Positions 23,221 to 32,873 of a stretch of 64,000 nucleotides of DNA are shown here, one piece after another (the stretch's first letter is position 1; each line of letters starts with the position of its first letter). Both the position numbers and the translations under genes were made by a program. Source of the stretch: Pyropia yezoensis. Taxonomy: Eukaryota > Rhodophyta > Bangiophyceae > Bangiales > Bangiaceae. The stretch is from contig CM020618.1 of the NCBI GenBank assembly GCA_009829735.1, positions 23,607,346 to 23,671,345 on the forward strand. Direction: 5' to 3'. The notes under the pieces are model-generated. The model was given only the letters and a program-made list of their open reading frames with translations. It was not told the DNA's origin and ran no database searches.

Positions 23221-23847
23221 GGTGGAGGCTCACGGGGGGGGGAAGGGGGGGGGTGGGGGGGGGGGGGGGGGGAGGCGAAAGAGGGGAAGGGAAGACGAAT
23301 AAAAACGAAACGAGACGGGAGGCCCGGGCGGGGGGTGCGGCAGAGAGGGTAGGGGGGCGGGGGAGCGGGCGGGGATGAGGGAGGAAAAAGGAACGATAGG
23401 GAACGGGAGGGTGTTGGCTGACGCCGCGGTCGTCCCTGCCGCTGCCGACGAGGCAGACGGGCGTCAGCAGAGGCAGGCAAGCAGCACGGCAGATGGAGGA
23501 ACAAAGCCGGGTCGTAGCAGACTAGGCGATGGGAGCGCAGCGGGGCAGGCGTGGGTCGCTCCGTAGGCGCGGCGGGCAGAGCATGACCGCGTCTGCGCGC
23601 CGCGGTCGTCGCAGGCGGCGCTGGCGCCTCCGGATACAGGATTTGACAGTGGGCGGCCTACGATTGTTCATAAGTACATATGGCCGTACTTACGGTACAC
23701 TGTACTGTACCGACGGATGGCCGAGCTCGAGCAAGCTCAAAGAACACTCAAAGGGAGTACCCAAAGGGCCACTTCGTTGACTTCGATGGTGGCCTTCTTC
23801 ACTGCGGCGGCAGAGCACAGTGGCTCGCGTCACCCCACCACCCAGTG
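23221..23847. promoter_or_regulatory. Divergent promoter region of TOM22 and a plastid hydrolase
   Basis: The region separates two divergent start codons. It contains a GTAC-rich patch at 23673-23711 with CTGTACTGTACC at 23700-23711, 138 bases before the hydrolase ATG. The same oriented sequence precedes another hydrolase gene at 26.25 kb. No coding sequence is visible. Confidence 0.45.
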
Positions 23848-24945
23848 ATGGCTTTCCTTCCAGTGCCCACCCTTGGCCTCCGCCCCTGTGGCCCCACCCC
23901 TGCCGTGGGTGTGGCCGCTCCTTACCCCCTCAAGGGCGCCGTCCCTGGTCGGCGGCCGCGCCCGTCCTGCCGGCCCGTCCCTGTGGCTACTGCCACCAGC
24001 GGGGGCAGTCCGGCCGCCCCCCCCGCACGCGCAGTGGGCGCGGCGGTCTTGGGCGTAGCGGCGGCCACCGCTCCCCCCCCGGGCACCCCCCGCCGGCGGC
24101 CCGTCGTGCTCCTCCCCGGCCTCGGCTGCTCGTCTGCCGACTATGCGCCGCTGGCGGCGACGCTCACCGCCCGGGGCCACCCCGTGACGCTCGCACGGGT
24201 GGCCCGGTGGGAGTGGTCCCGCAACGCCGCCGCGATCACCACCGCCGCGTACTGGTCGGGCACCCTCACCGTCGACGCGGCGCTGCCGTGGTACCTCACC
24301 CGCATCACCGAGGCGGTCGCCGCGGCGGTGGCTGCCGAGGAAGCGGCGGCGGTGGCTGCCGTCGACGACGGCGGTGGCAACGGCGTGGCCGCCCGTGTGC
24401 CACCCCCTGCTGCCGCCGCCGCGGCCATCCCAGGCATCAAAGTCGGCGGCGCCGCGACGGCGGCGGGGGGTCCACAAGCCCCTCGGGTGCACCTCGTGGC
24501 GCATTCGGCGGCGGGGTGGATCGCCCGCCACTGGCTTGGCGCCGCATCCCCGCGCCCCCCCGCCGTGGCGTCGCTGACGACCCTGGGCACCCCGCACGTG
24601 CCGCCTCCCGCGGGGGCGCTGGACCAGTCACGGGGCCTCCTCGCGTCGGTGGCGGCCGCCCACCCCGGCGCGGCTGTCCCCGGCGTGCGCTACACGTCGG
24701 TCGTTGGCGACGCCGTGACGGGCGGCGCACCTGGGGCAGGGCTGGCGGGGTGGCTCGCGTTTGCGAGCTACGCCGCCCTCGGGGGCGGGGGGGCGGTCGC
24801 GGGGGATGGCGTCGTCAGCGTCGCTGCCGCTGACCTGGGCGGCGGGGAGCTGCGGGTGCTCCCGGGGGTGACCCACGTGGTGGGGGGAGGAGCGTGGTAC
24901 GGCGCGCCAGAGGTGGTGGAGCGGTGGGCCACCGACCTGGACTGA
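23848..24945 (+). CDS. Alpha/beta hydrolase (lipase/esterase), probably plastid-targeted
   Basis: The ATG at 23848 opens a 365-residue protein. Its start (MAFLPVPTLGLRPCG) and the following ~85 Ala/Pro/Arg-rich residues look like a red-algal transit peptide; the same frame is open to 23680, but that sequence is promoter-like. The hydrolase core begins at RPVVLLPGLGCSSADYAPLA (oxyanion strand). The nucleophile elbow is HLVAHSAAGWIARHW with Ser in A-H-S-A-A-G, a variant of GxSxG. The acid is likely Asp in AGDGVVSV and the His is in LPGVTHVVGG near the C-terminus. This resembles plastid lipase-like hydrolases of plants and cyanobacteria; the substrate (galactolipid or ester) is unknown. No intron needed. 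Confidence 0.75.
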   Translation: MAFLPVPTLGLRPCGPTPAVGVAAPYPLKGAVPGRRPRPSCRPVPVATATSGGSPAAPPARAVGAAVLGVAAATAPPPGTPRRRPVVLLPGLGCSSADYAPLAATLTARGHPVTLARVARWEWSRNAAAITTAAYWSGTLTVDAALPWYLTRITEAVAAAVAAEEAAAVAAVDDGGGNGVAARVPPPAAAAAAIPGIKVGGAATAAGGPQAPRVHLVAHSAAGWIARHWLGAASPRPPAVASLTTLGTPHVPPPAGALDQSRGLLASVAAAHPGAAVPGVRYTSVVGDAVTGGAPGAGLAGWLAFASYAALGGGGAVAGDGVVSVAAADLGGGELRVLPGVTHVVGGGAWYGAPEVVERWATDLD

Positions 24946-25246
24946 AGGGGAGGATGGCGATGGACGACGGTTGGTATGGGCAGGGGCCGGTGGACGGCGG
25001 CCGTGTATTTTTTTTTCTGTTGGGCGGCTGTGTCTCTTGGGCGAGGAGGAACATGGAACACGGCTGTCTCCGTCTGGGAGATGGCACATAGTAGGTACGG
25101 GGTGGGATGGGTGACCAGGACTGCGGGCGGTGGGGCAGGTAACGCGTCGTGAGGCTATACAATAGGCAAAGACCGTGGTGTATTTCTTCGTTCTGACCAG
25201 ATCACTTCACCGCACGTCGTCACACATGCCCACACGACCTCGGCCC
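24946..25246. other. Short intergenic region between convergent hydrolase genes
   Basis: About 300 bases with a poly-T tract near 25010; the two hydrolase genes converge on it. No other feature is seen. Confidence 0.5.
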
Positions 25247-26122
25247 CTACTCGGACGCCTTTCCTTCCAAAAACGCAAGCAGGACCTTGTTGAAGGCAGG
25301 TGCATCCTCCCAGTAGCACCAGTGGCTCCCACCCTCCATCTCCACTGTCGTCGCGTCCGAGCCAATCAGCTCCCCAACCGCACGCACGCCCGCTGGGTCA
25401 TGGCACTTGGTCGCCCCACCCACCACCACCAGCACCGGCCCGCCACGCCACGCCCGTAGCAGCGGCCGCCAGTCCAGAGCCGTGTGGTCCGCCATGAGGC
25501 GGCCTAGCCACGCGCCGTCAGCGCGGGTCGCCTCGGCGACAAACGCGGCCGCATCCGCGGCGGGAGGGCGACGAGTCAGGCAAACGTCCACCGTGTCCGC
25601 CGCCGCGGCGGCGGCGTCCGCCACCAATGCGGCACGCACCGCTGCGAGCGACGGGCCGTCAAAGATGCCGCGGGAGCCAAGGGTCCAGCCGGTGGCAGGG
25701 TCCCGGTTCTGCAGCGGCACCTGGTCCACAAACGTGTGCGTCGCGAGGCGCTCGGGGCCAAACAACTCCGCGTGGGACCACCAGACGGCGGCGCCCAGGG
25801 AGGTGCCAACCGCGTGCACGGGCATGCCTGGTGGGCACAGCCCAGGCGCCGCCAGCACCGCCGCCGCATCTGCGGCTAAGCGCGCCACATGGGACGAGTG
25901 CGGGCTGGCCGGCGAGTCGCCGTGGCCGCGGAGATGGGGCCGCACTGCGATGTAGCCAGAGGTAATCAGGGCGGAGATATTACGGTCAAAGTGGCGCGGG
26001 GAGCCCGACCAGCCGTGAAGGAGGATGACAACGCCTCGCGGAGGAAAGGCGGGGACGTCCACCTCGACGATGAGGTCTAGGCCATCGGACGTTTGGACAG
26101 TTTCCTTCTTGTGGGATGCCAT
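25247..26122 (-). CDS. Alpha/beta hydrolase fold protein
   Basis: The protein has 291 residues from the ATG at 26122 (MASHKKETVQTSDGLDLIVE); the frame extends upstream to 26143 without a better ATG. The core shows VILLHGWSGSPRHFDRN with the HG oxyanion motif, RPHLRGHGDS, the nucleophile in VHAVGTSLGAAVWW (GxSxG), and the catalytic His in MEGGSHWCYWED close to the C-terminus. Cap-domain sequence between about residues 150 and 235 is Ala-rich. Family members include esterases, haloperoxidases and epoxide hydrolases; sequence alone does not choose. No targeting peptide is evident, so it is probably cytosolic. The base composition is less extreme than in neighbours and no intron is required. Confidence 0.8.
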   Translation of the reverse strand: MASHKKETVQTSDGLDLIVEVDVPAFPPRGVVILLHGWSGSPRHFDRNISALITSGYIAVRPHLRGHGDSPASPHSSHVARLAADAAAVLAAPGLCPPGMPVHAVGTSLGAAVWWSHAELFGPERLATHTFVDQVPLQNRDPATGWTLGSRGIFDGPSLAAVRAALVADAAAAAADTVDVCLTRRPPAADAAAFVAEATRADGAWLGRLMADHTALDWRPLLRAWRGGPVLVVVGGATKCHDPAGVRAVGELIGSDATTVEMEGGSHWCYWEDAPAFNKVLLAFLEGKASE

Positions 26123-27028
26123 GAAACAGACCAAGAGGAGCACGCAACTCAGAGCGCGAGGGAGGGGACACTCAGCGAGAGGGGAGGTGACAGGTCTGTG
26201 CGAGCATGGAAAGTCTCAGAGCTTCGAGAGCCAGGGGGCGACAGTCAATAGGTACAGTACAGACGGTGCGCACCAGCGCAATCGGGCATGACCAAGGCCC
26301 GCGGAAACGCTCGAGAGGGATCACGGCCGAGGATCACAGCTCCAGCAATGTAGAGTGAATATACAGAAAAAGATTTCACTTTACATTCATTCGTCGAACT
26401 GTCACCAACCTCCAGCTGGACAGCACTTGTCATGCTAATTCCTCCAACGACACATCACAATGACACATGGCCGCATTCGTGGACCCTTACAGAAGACTAC
26501 CCAAGCCCCGCGTCCTTTCCTCCAATCGCCTCTCTCTGAACCCTCTGGACGCGAGGCCTGTCCCTCGCAGCCCGACACACCCACGTGGCCACGCGGGGCG
26601 CGTGTCCCCGAGGTGGGAGGGGGGACGCGGCGACCCGTTCGGCGTGGTCGCGCTGCGATTTGTGTGCAGCCGCGCGGACGGTGACAGTCCCGGTGCACCG
26701 TGAGGGTGCGTTTGCGTCCGCGCCCACGCGGCCGCGCCCAACTGCCCGCGTTGCGCCGCCATTGCCCGGCGTTGCACACGCGCCCCGACCCGCCCGCCTT
26801 CCGCGCTGCCCGTTTTGGCTTCTCCCCTTTCCCTCCCTCCTGTTGCCGTCCTTCTTCCCCTCCCCGCCACGGCACTACCCTCCCTGGGGACACAGCCCTT
26901 TTCTGCTTCCCCGGCCTATTGCCTGTGCACCACTTCTGTGCCCAGTGGGGGGCCGAAGGGGAGGGCGGGCCGAGTGGGAGGGGGAGGGGGAGGTCAGGTG
27001 CGGGGGTGGACTGGGCGCCCCACGGCGT
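26123..27028. other. Intergenic region upstream of two divergent genes
   Basis: This region separates the minus-strand hydrolase from ELL and includes an AT-richer zone at 26330-26450. GTACAGTAC lies at 26252-26260; on the hydrolase's own strand it reads CTGTACTGTACC, 130 bases upstream of its ATG. Frames on both strands at 26480-26900 lack recognisable features. Confidence 0.5.
26252..26260 (-). promoter_or_regulatory. GTACTGTAC motif upstream of hydrolase gene
   Basis: On the minus strand the sequence reads CTGTACTGTACC, identical in orientation and nearly identical in distance (130 bases) to the copy before the hydrolase at 23848. A shared promoter element is inferred. Confidence 0.35.
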
Positions 27029-29644
27029 ATGGCGGCGATCGCGTCGCGGACGGCGGGCGCGATGGGCGGCGGCCGTGGCGCGGCGCGTGGCGTCGTCAAG
27101 GGTGGTAACGGTGGCGGCGGCGGTGGTGGCGGTGGGGGGGGTGGCGGCAATGGGGGGGGCGCGGGCGGCGGCGGCGGCGGTGGGCCGGCTGACCGCGTCG
27201 GCGGTGGGGGTGGCGGCGGGGTGGGTGGCGGTGGGGGCGTCGGCGGGGGTGGTGGCGGCGGCAACGGCGGCGACGCGGACGTGGTGGCCCTGCATCCGCC
27301 GGCGTCCCCCCATGCGGCCGGCGCCGTCTATGCGGTGCGGCTGGGGGACGAGCTTGTGTCGCAGCTGCTGGCGGCGGGGGAGAATGTGTCGTTGACGCTC
27401 GAGGACGGTGGCGCGGGCGTCCTGTCGGTCGGCGGTACCGCGCACCCGTTGCAGCTGCACCCAGAGAGCTCCCCCCTGTTCTTTGACTGCTACCGCCGGG
27501 TAGGCAACACTTGCGTCAAGGTACGTGCAGAGAGGGGTGGTCAGTGGAGGGGTGTCGGAAGGTTCCGCTGGGCGGGGGGTGGGTGGGGGCGAGGTGGGTC
27601 GTGTTGTGGAGCAACGCCTTGGATCTGGTTCTCGATGGCTTGTCGAGTTTCGTTTGGCTCGTGTCGCACTGGATGACCTTGACAGGACGTGGGAGTGGGG
27701 GGTGGGCGTAACCGGGGACTCGGATGTGGCGGGTGTCTGCCCTTTTGCTGGGTGCCGTCGGCGATGGAAAGCCCTGTGTGAGCTATACTTGTGCCGTAGG
27801 AATACGCACATGATGTGTACTCAGGCGTGGTTCGCTTGGGGTTGACAGCTGACGCTTCGGACTGGCTATCGGTTTTATCCATTTTTGTTATGTTTTTCCA
27901 TCGACTTCCGATGGTTGTTTTTGTGTTACCTCGTGGTCGTCTTCTCTGGTGCCTGTTTTCCGTCGTCTGGTCTTGAACGAGACAGGTGGGGGACGTCAGC
28001 TCCAAGCTGCTGTTATCCAAAAATGGTCCTGTGACGAATGACCTCGTCACCCGGATGCGCAACAGCTCCGTCAAGCCGACGCCGATTGTTATGATGGAGG
28101 ACCGGCCGGGCATGCCGCCGACACGCAAGCTGAACAAGCGCGCTTCAGCGGGCTCTGCATCGGCGCTGCGGAGCAAGGCGGGGCCGACGAAGCGGTCGCG
28201 CACGCCCACCCCGCCAGTCACACGGATGGACGCTGGGGGCGGCGCAGATGTGTCGCCCGCTCCGTTGCGGACGCCCGCGACCAGCTCTTTCCCTTCACAA
28301 TTGGGTGGGGGTACCACCGCTGCCGCGTCTGCTGGCGAGAGAGGGCTCGGTGTGACGCCAACGCCCATGCCCAAACGTTCCAGCAGTGCTGCTCCCCGGC
28401 GGCCGTCCCTGTCCTCCGCTGCTCGCCCGTCGCCGCCAAGACAATCACCTGGCCATGGGGGTTCTGCGCTCACTGTTCTGGGTGCCAGCAGTCGCCCCTC
28501 CTCCCGCGCGCCATCGCCTGGCCCGGCTGGTGCTGTTCCGCGACCACTGCTTAATGGTGGGATAGGGGGGGGCGGTGGTAGTGGCAGTGGCGGCAGCGGC
28601 GGCGGCGGCAGCGGTGGTGGTGGCGGCGGTGCAGGCGGCCTGGCCTCTTCCAGAGCGGCTCCGTCGTCACTCCGGTTACTGGGCAATTCCACTGGGCCGG
28701 GAGGGGGTGGTGGTGGCAGCCTTGGGGGCCTGGGTGCTGCCGCTGCCCGTGGCAGGAGGTCCTCCCCGTCCACCTCCCGCCCTCCGTCGGCACCAGCCAG
28801 CCCTGCGGGCCTGCCGCTAGGGGGCGGTGGCGCCGCCGGCGGGGCGCACAATGATCTCCGTCGCCGAATGATCCAGCTGCTAGCATTGGGCACCATGAAG
28901 GGCAATGTTTTGGCGGATCGGCTGGGCCTCTCCGTCCCTGACCTTAACGCCTTCATTCGGGATGTAGAGGTGGCCAAGTACTGTGGCGCCGGCTATGAGT
29001 TGCACCCGTCCATGTGGCGGGAAGTGCTCATCGACTGGCAGGGCTACACAGCCAAGGAGGCTGCTACGGCGGTGGCCAACAAGCAGACCGCTATGGCCCG
29101 CGGTGGTGGGGTTGTGGCGGGGGTCGACCCGCACGGTGGAGGGGGAGGTCCTGCGGGGGGTGCCGCCACTGCCAATGGGCGGCTGGACATGGACCGTCAT
29201 GTGGTGCAGCCGCTGACCAAGGCTGAGCTGGATGCGGAGCTGAGTAAGACCCCGCCCCGGCCGTCGAGTGGTCGCGTTCGTGGTGGCGGCGCTGCTGGCG
29301 CGTCTAGTGACGACGAGCCGCCCATCCGCAATGACGAGGAGGACGCGTCGGCACGGAGCACCTTCTGGAGCCTCTTTCGCCTGTACGTGACGCTGGCTGC
29401 CAAGCTGACAGAGATCCGCGATGCCGCGGACGTCCTTGGCAAGCGGTTCCGCAGGTCCGCGCCAAACTCGGATGAGCGGGCGGCGCTGGAAAAGCGTATC
29501 CGCGCGATGGTGGATACCAAGTCGGAGGCTCGGCAGCAGATGGCGGACCGATACTATGCCACCCACACAGAACTGGTGCGACTGCGCGACCGCATCCACG
29601 CCTATGCAGACGCTGCGGGCTCCACGCACGGACGCGACGGCTGA
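27029..29644 (+). CDS. ELL: RNA polymerase II elongation factor ELL
   Basis: Two exons: 27029-27520 and 27986-29644, joined by a 465-base intron with donor AAG|GTACGT and acceptor GAGACAG|GT; phase 0 gives a 716-residue product. After a Gly-rich N-terminus, the ELL N-terminal domain runs from about residue 90 (VYAVRLGDELVSQLLAAG) across the splice into VGDVSSKLLLSKNGPVTNDL. A Ser/Pro/Gly-rich linker follows. A winged-helix-like block (MIQLLALGTMKGNVLADRLG, then YELHPSMWREVLIDWQGY) matches the ELL 'W.GY' region. The C-terminal occludin/ELL homology domain starts at STFWSLFRLYVTLAAKLTEI and ends near RLRDRIHAYAD. ELL suppresses pausing of RNA polymerase II and works in super/little elongation complexes. 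All three expected domains are present in order, so the call is firm. Confidence 0.85.
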
Positions 29645-30402
29645 CACGTCTTGCATACAGAGGGGGGTGGATGACGGGCGGACGGGGTCAGCCGTGGTCG
29701 GGTCTGGAGGTCGTGTGGTGTCAAGGGTGCGATGTACCTCGTTACGGCGCGGGCATGAGGGTGTGCGTTTGGTGTGGCGCTTTGCGGGAGCGTGTTTTCT
29801 TTGTGTGGCGTTGTGTGGTGTCGTGTTTGGTCTCCCGCGGACCAACCTGTGTATATCCTCCCTGATGCGCTACTGTCGCCTTGCATGTGCTTGGAAATGT
29901 GTACAGTCAATCCCCGACCTTGTACCACCCCCGTATAAGCCCAGGTGGGCCTATAACGAGTTGGCCGACAGTCTTCCACAGTCATTCAGAGCAGCGAGAG
30001 AGGCGCGGGCGGCTTTTTTGGAGCGATTGATTGGCGAGCACGCACCTGGCGTCGCGGTGCCGGCAGCTGTAATGCTCGCGATAGGGGTGGGTCATCATCG
30101 GGGAATGACTGTACATCCGTATGTCCGCCTGCTACCAACCGCGCGGCATCTGAAGAACAGGAGAGGGAACCCTTTTTCCTCTTGCAAGGGTGGTACTTGA
30201 AGTATGAAGAGGCACTCTGATTATCCATGCGGGGGGACCGGCCCCCAGGGGAGAACTCAGCACCGACCGAGTTGCCCCCCTCCACACGAACAATGAACAC
30301 CCGACAAATACCCGCAGAGCGGCTCGTCGGGGCGGTTGGGCCGACCGGACAGCCGACGGCGGCCGGTGGCACTAGGCACGAGTACCGCGGGGTTGAACCG
30401 AC
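29645..30402. other. Intergenic region 3' of ELL and 3' of the Fanzor gene
   Basis: Two convergent genes end here. It is less GC-rich than average. Its right part (about 30190-30402) is the place just 3' of the Fanzor frame where guide-RNA (fRNA) sequence of such loci usually lies; I see no clear stem-loop that proves one. A patch at 30205-30255 (AGAGGCACT... GGGGGGACCGG) weakly recalls the 173-bp repeat at 50.5 and 54.5 kb. Confidence 0.35.
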
Positions 30403-32334
30403 TCATGCCGTGGATGCCACCGCGCCGCCGCCCGCCGCCGCTGGCAGCCCGTCTCCCGACTCTGCGTTACCCAGGGTGTCCGTCGGGGCCGTGTCCGCCT
30501 CCCGCCCATTTCCACCTCCCGGGCGTGGCCGTCGCACTTGTTGCGGACGTACAAAAGGGTGGCACGGCAGCTGCCGTATCTGCTGCAGCGCTTTCCACCC
30601 CATGTTGGCCGCTGCGTTGACGTCTCGGTTGACCAGCATCTGGGGGCACGTGCGCTCCACACAGCGCTTGACGCCCCACACGCCCGCGGCGGCGGGAGCA
30701 CGAAAAACCACCCCTGTCGGGGGTGGGTGCTTCGCCGCCCGCTCCGCCGCTAGCTTGGCGCCCTCTGTGCGGCAGGCCGCCCGCCCTGTAGCGGAGCGCA
30801 CCGGCTGCGTGCGCTCCCAGCCGGCCGTCGACGGCGCACGCGGCTGCCCCTACCGTCCACGGCTGCCTCGCCGCCGTCCACAGATCATGGTGCCGCGGGG
30901 CACGCGCGGCGGCGCCGCCGCCGATGCGTACACAATCGCCAGCTGGTGCCGACAGCCGTCGCACGCCTGGCTGGAGTTGTGCTCGTCCGCGTCCACCATC
31001 CAGCACAGCCGGCGCAGGTGGCGCCGGAGCCACGTGGCGCCCCCCCGCGTGGCCGCCTGCCCGACCACCAGCACCACCGCCGAGCGGTTCACATCGCGGC
31101 GCAGGCGGCCGCCCGTCAGCTCCCGCGCAACGGCCTCGCCCAGCCGCCGCCGCTGGATGACTTGGTGCACCCGCGCCTTGCGCTGGCAGGCCGTCGCCGC
31201 GTCCCCCCACACGGCTCTGTACCGCGGCTGGCGCCGGGACTCCATCCACTGGCGGCTGGCCGCCAGCACCGCCGCAGCGTCGCCCGTCCGCACCGTTTCG
31301 TGGGCGGCCACCGCCTCGGGGGTGGTGACCGGCGGCGGCTGCAGCGCGCTCAGCCCCTGCGCCGCCTCCCGCCGGTGCGCCGCCGCCGCCCGCGACGTCA
31401 TGCCGTTGCCTGCAGCTTCGGCGTAGCGGCCCTTCGTCAGCGTGTACACGGCGCCCGCGGGGGGGGGCGCGTGCCAACCCCGCGTCGCTCTCACTGCGTG
31501 TGCCACGCGGACCGTCAGGCCGTCCAGGGCGGCAGCAAACGCGCCGGCGGTGGCCACGTCCTGCGCCACCGCCGCTGTCTTGGACGCCGCGTACGCGGCG
31601 CCGTCGGGCCGCCCGTCTGCCACGCGCGGCCCGACCCAGCCGGCGGCTGCCCGGCGCAGGCAGCCGAGTGCCACGTTCACGGCCGCGTGACGCGGCACCC
31701 GCCACCGGCCGTTGCCTGTGGCCGCCACCAGGCACTGCGCCGCGGCCTGCAGCTGCCGCATAGCGCAGCGGCGGAGAGAGGCTGCCGGCCCCCGCACGGT
31801 TCTCGCAGACGGCGGGCGCGCCGGTGACGCGGGCGCAGCGGTCTCGCCGGCGGCGTCCCGGCTTGGCGGTCCCGACCTTGCCGCCTTGCCGCACGGCATC
31901 TGCCGTTGCTCGGCACCGCCAGGCCCGGCCTTGCGCTTCCTCCGCCCCGGCGTCGGGGGAAGGGCGCCTGGCCGCGCCCCGGCCGCCGCCGCCGCCGCCG
32001 CGCCCGCAGCTGCCGCTTCGGCCGGCGCCAGCGAGGCCGTCCGCCACACGACGGCGTTCAGCGCCAGTGCCGCGCGGGTGAGCGCGTCCGCCGCCACCAG
32101 CTGCGACCGCGCCAGCCGGCGGCGGCACACCCACGGGCGGTCGCCCCATGCCGCCGCCGTCGGCCCCGACGACACAGCCGTCAGGATGGCGGCGTTGCCG
32201 GGGTCTGCCGACACCACGGTGAGGGTCTTGACGGCGGCGATGGGAAAGCCCTGCTTCTCCAGCTGCGTGGTGGGGCTCCCCGCCACCCGCTGCTGCACGC
32301 GGCTGCCGTCGGCCTTGCGCGTCGACGCCGCCAC
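30403..32334 (-). CDS. Fanzor (eukaryotic TnpB-like nuclease), 3' half
   Basis: This is the C-terminal half of a gene split by the retroelement at 32335-42992. Motifs in order: RuvC-I with the catalytic Asp in TVVSADPGNAAIL; an Ala/Arg-rich insert; YTLTKGRYAEAAGN; a VLVVGQAATRGGATWLRRHL block, where Fanzors carry 'i.fGda...'; DEHNSSQACDGC starting the zinc ribbon; then CVERTC and RuvC-III in NRDVNAAANM (Asp at about 30622). TnpB/Fanzor proteins are RNA-guided DNA nucleases tied to transposons. One in-frame TAG at 30850-30852 lies inside the zinc ribbon, before the last motif; it could be removed by a small intron or mark decay. The frame ends in TGA at 30403. Frame register with the other half is kept if one copy of the 5-base flanks is discounted. 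Confidence 0.75.
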
Positions 32335-32873
32335 TGTGAGAGATTGGGCCGGAATTCGGTACCAATACTTTGGAGATTCGGGTCAAGTGGATCTGACCGG
32401 AAGTCGAAATTCACCCGACCCACGATGGTGAAACTTCTGACTTCTGGACGGAAATTCGACTAGGACTTCCGACATACTAGAGCAGGGTAATGCTGCTGGT
32501 ATTTGTTTCTTGGGATTTTTGCACGGGAGCCAGACAAATTTCTACGCTTTGAGTGCTTTGCATGTGGAGTGAAACGATTGGTTTGTTTGAGGGTTCATTT
32601 TCTGAGTGTTTTGAGGGGTTGCGTGAGCGTGTGAGGAGGGTTGATAAGGAGGGACAGCAAGGCGGGGAGGGCCCACCTTGGCTGGCCAAGCAAGTAAACA
32701 CCGTCTGGCTCCGACACATCTTGTTCGTACCTTGGTGAGCTGACCCGTTCACCACACGCAAGTTCCGTGTTCGGCTGTGTGGAGGTGCTTGCTTCCGGTG
32801 TCCCAAGTTGGGATATCGGCAATACTCCTCTTCCTTCCCTGACTCGGGGTTGGTGGTTGGGAGTACTGCTACA
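32335..32873 (+). repeat. Left LTR of the gypsy element
   Basis: 539 bp, starting TGTGAGAGATTGGG and ending CTGCTACA, so bounded by TG...CA as usual. The right LTR at 42454-42992 is about 99.3% identical by eye. Confidence 0.92.
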
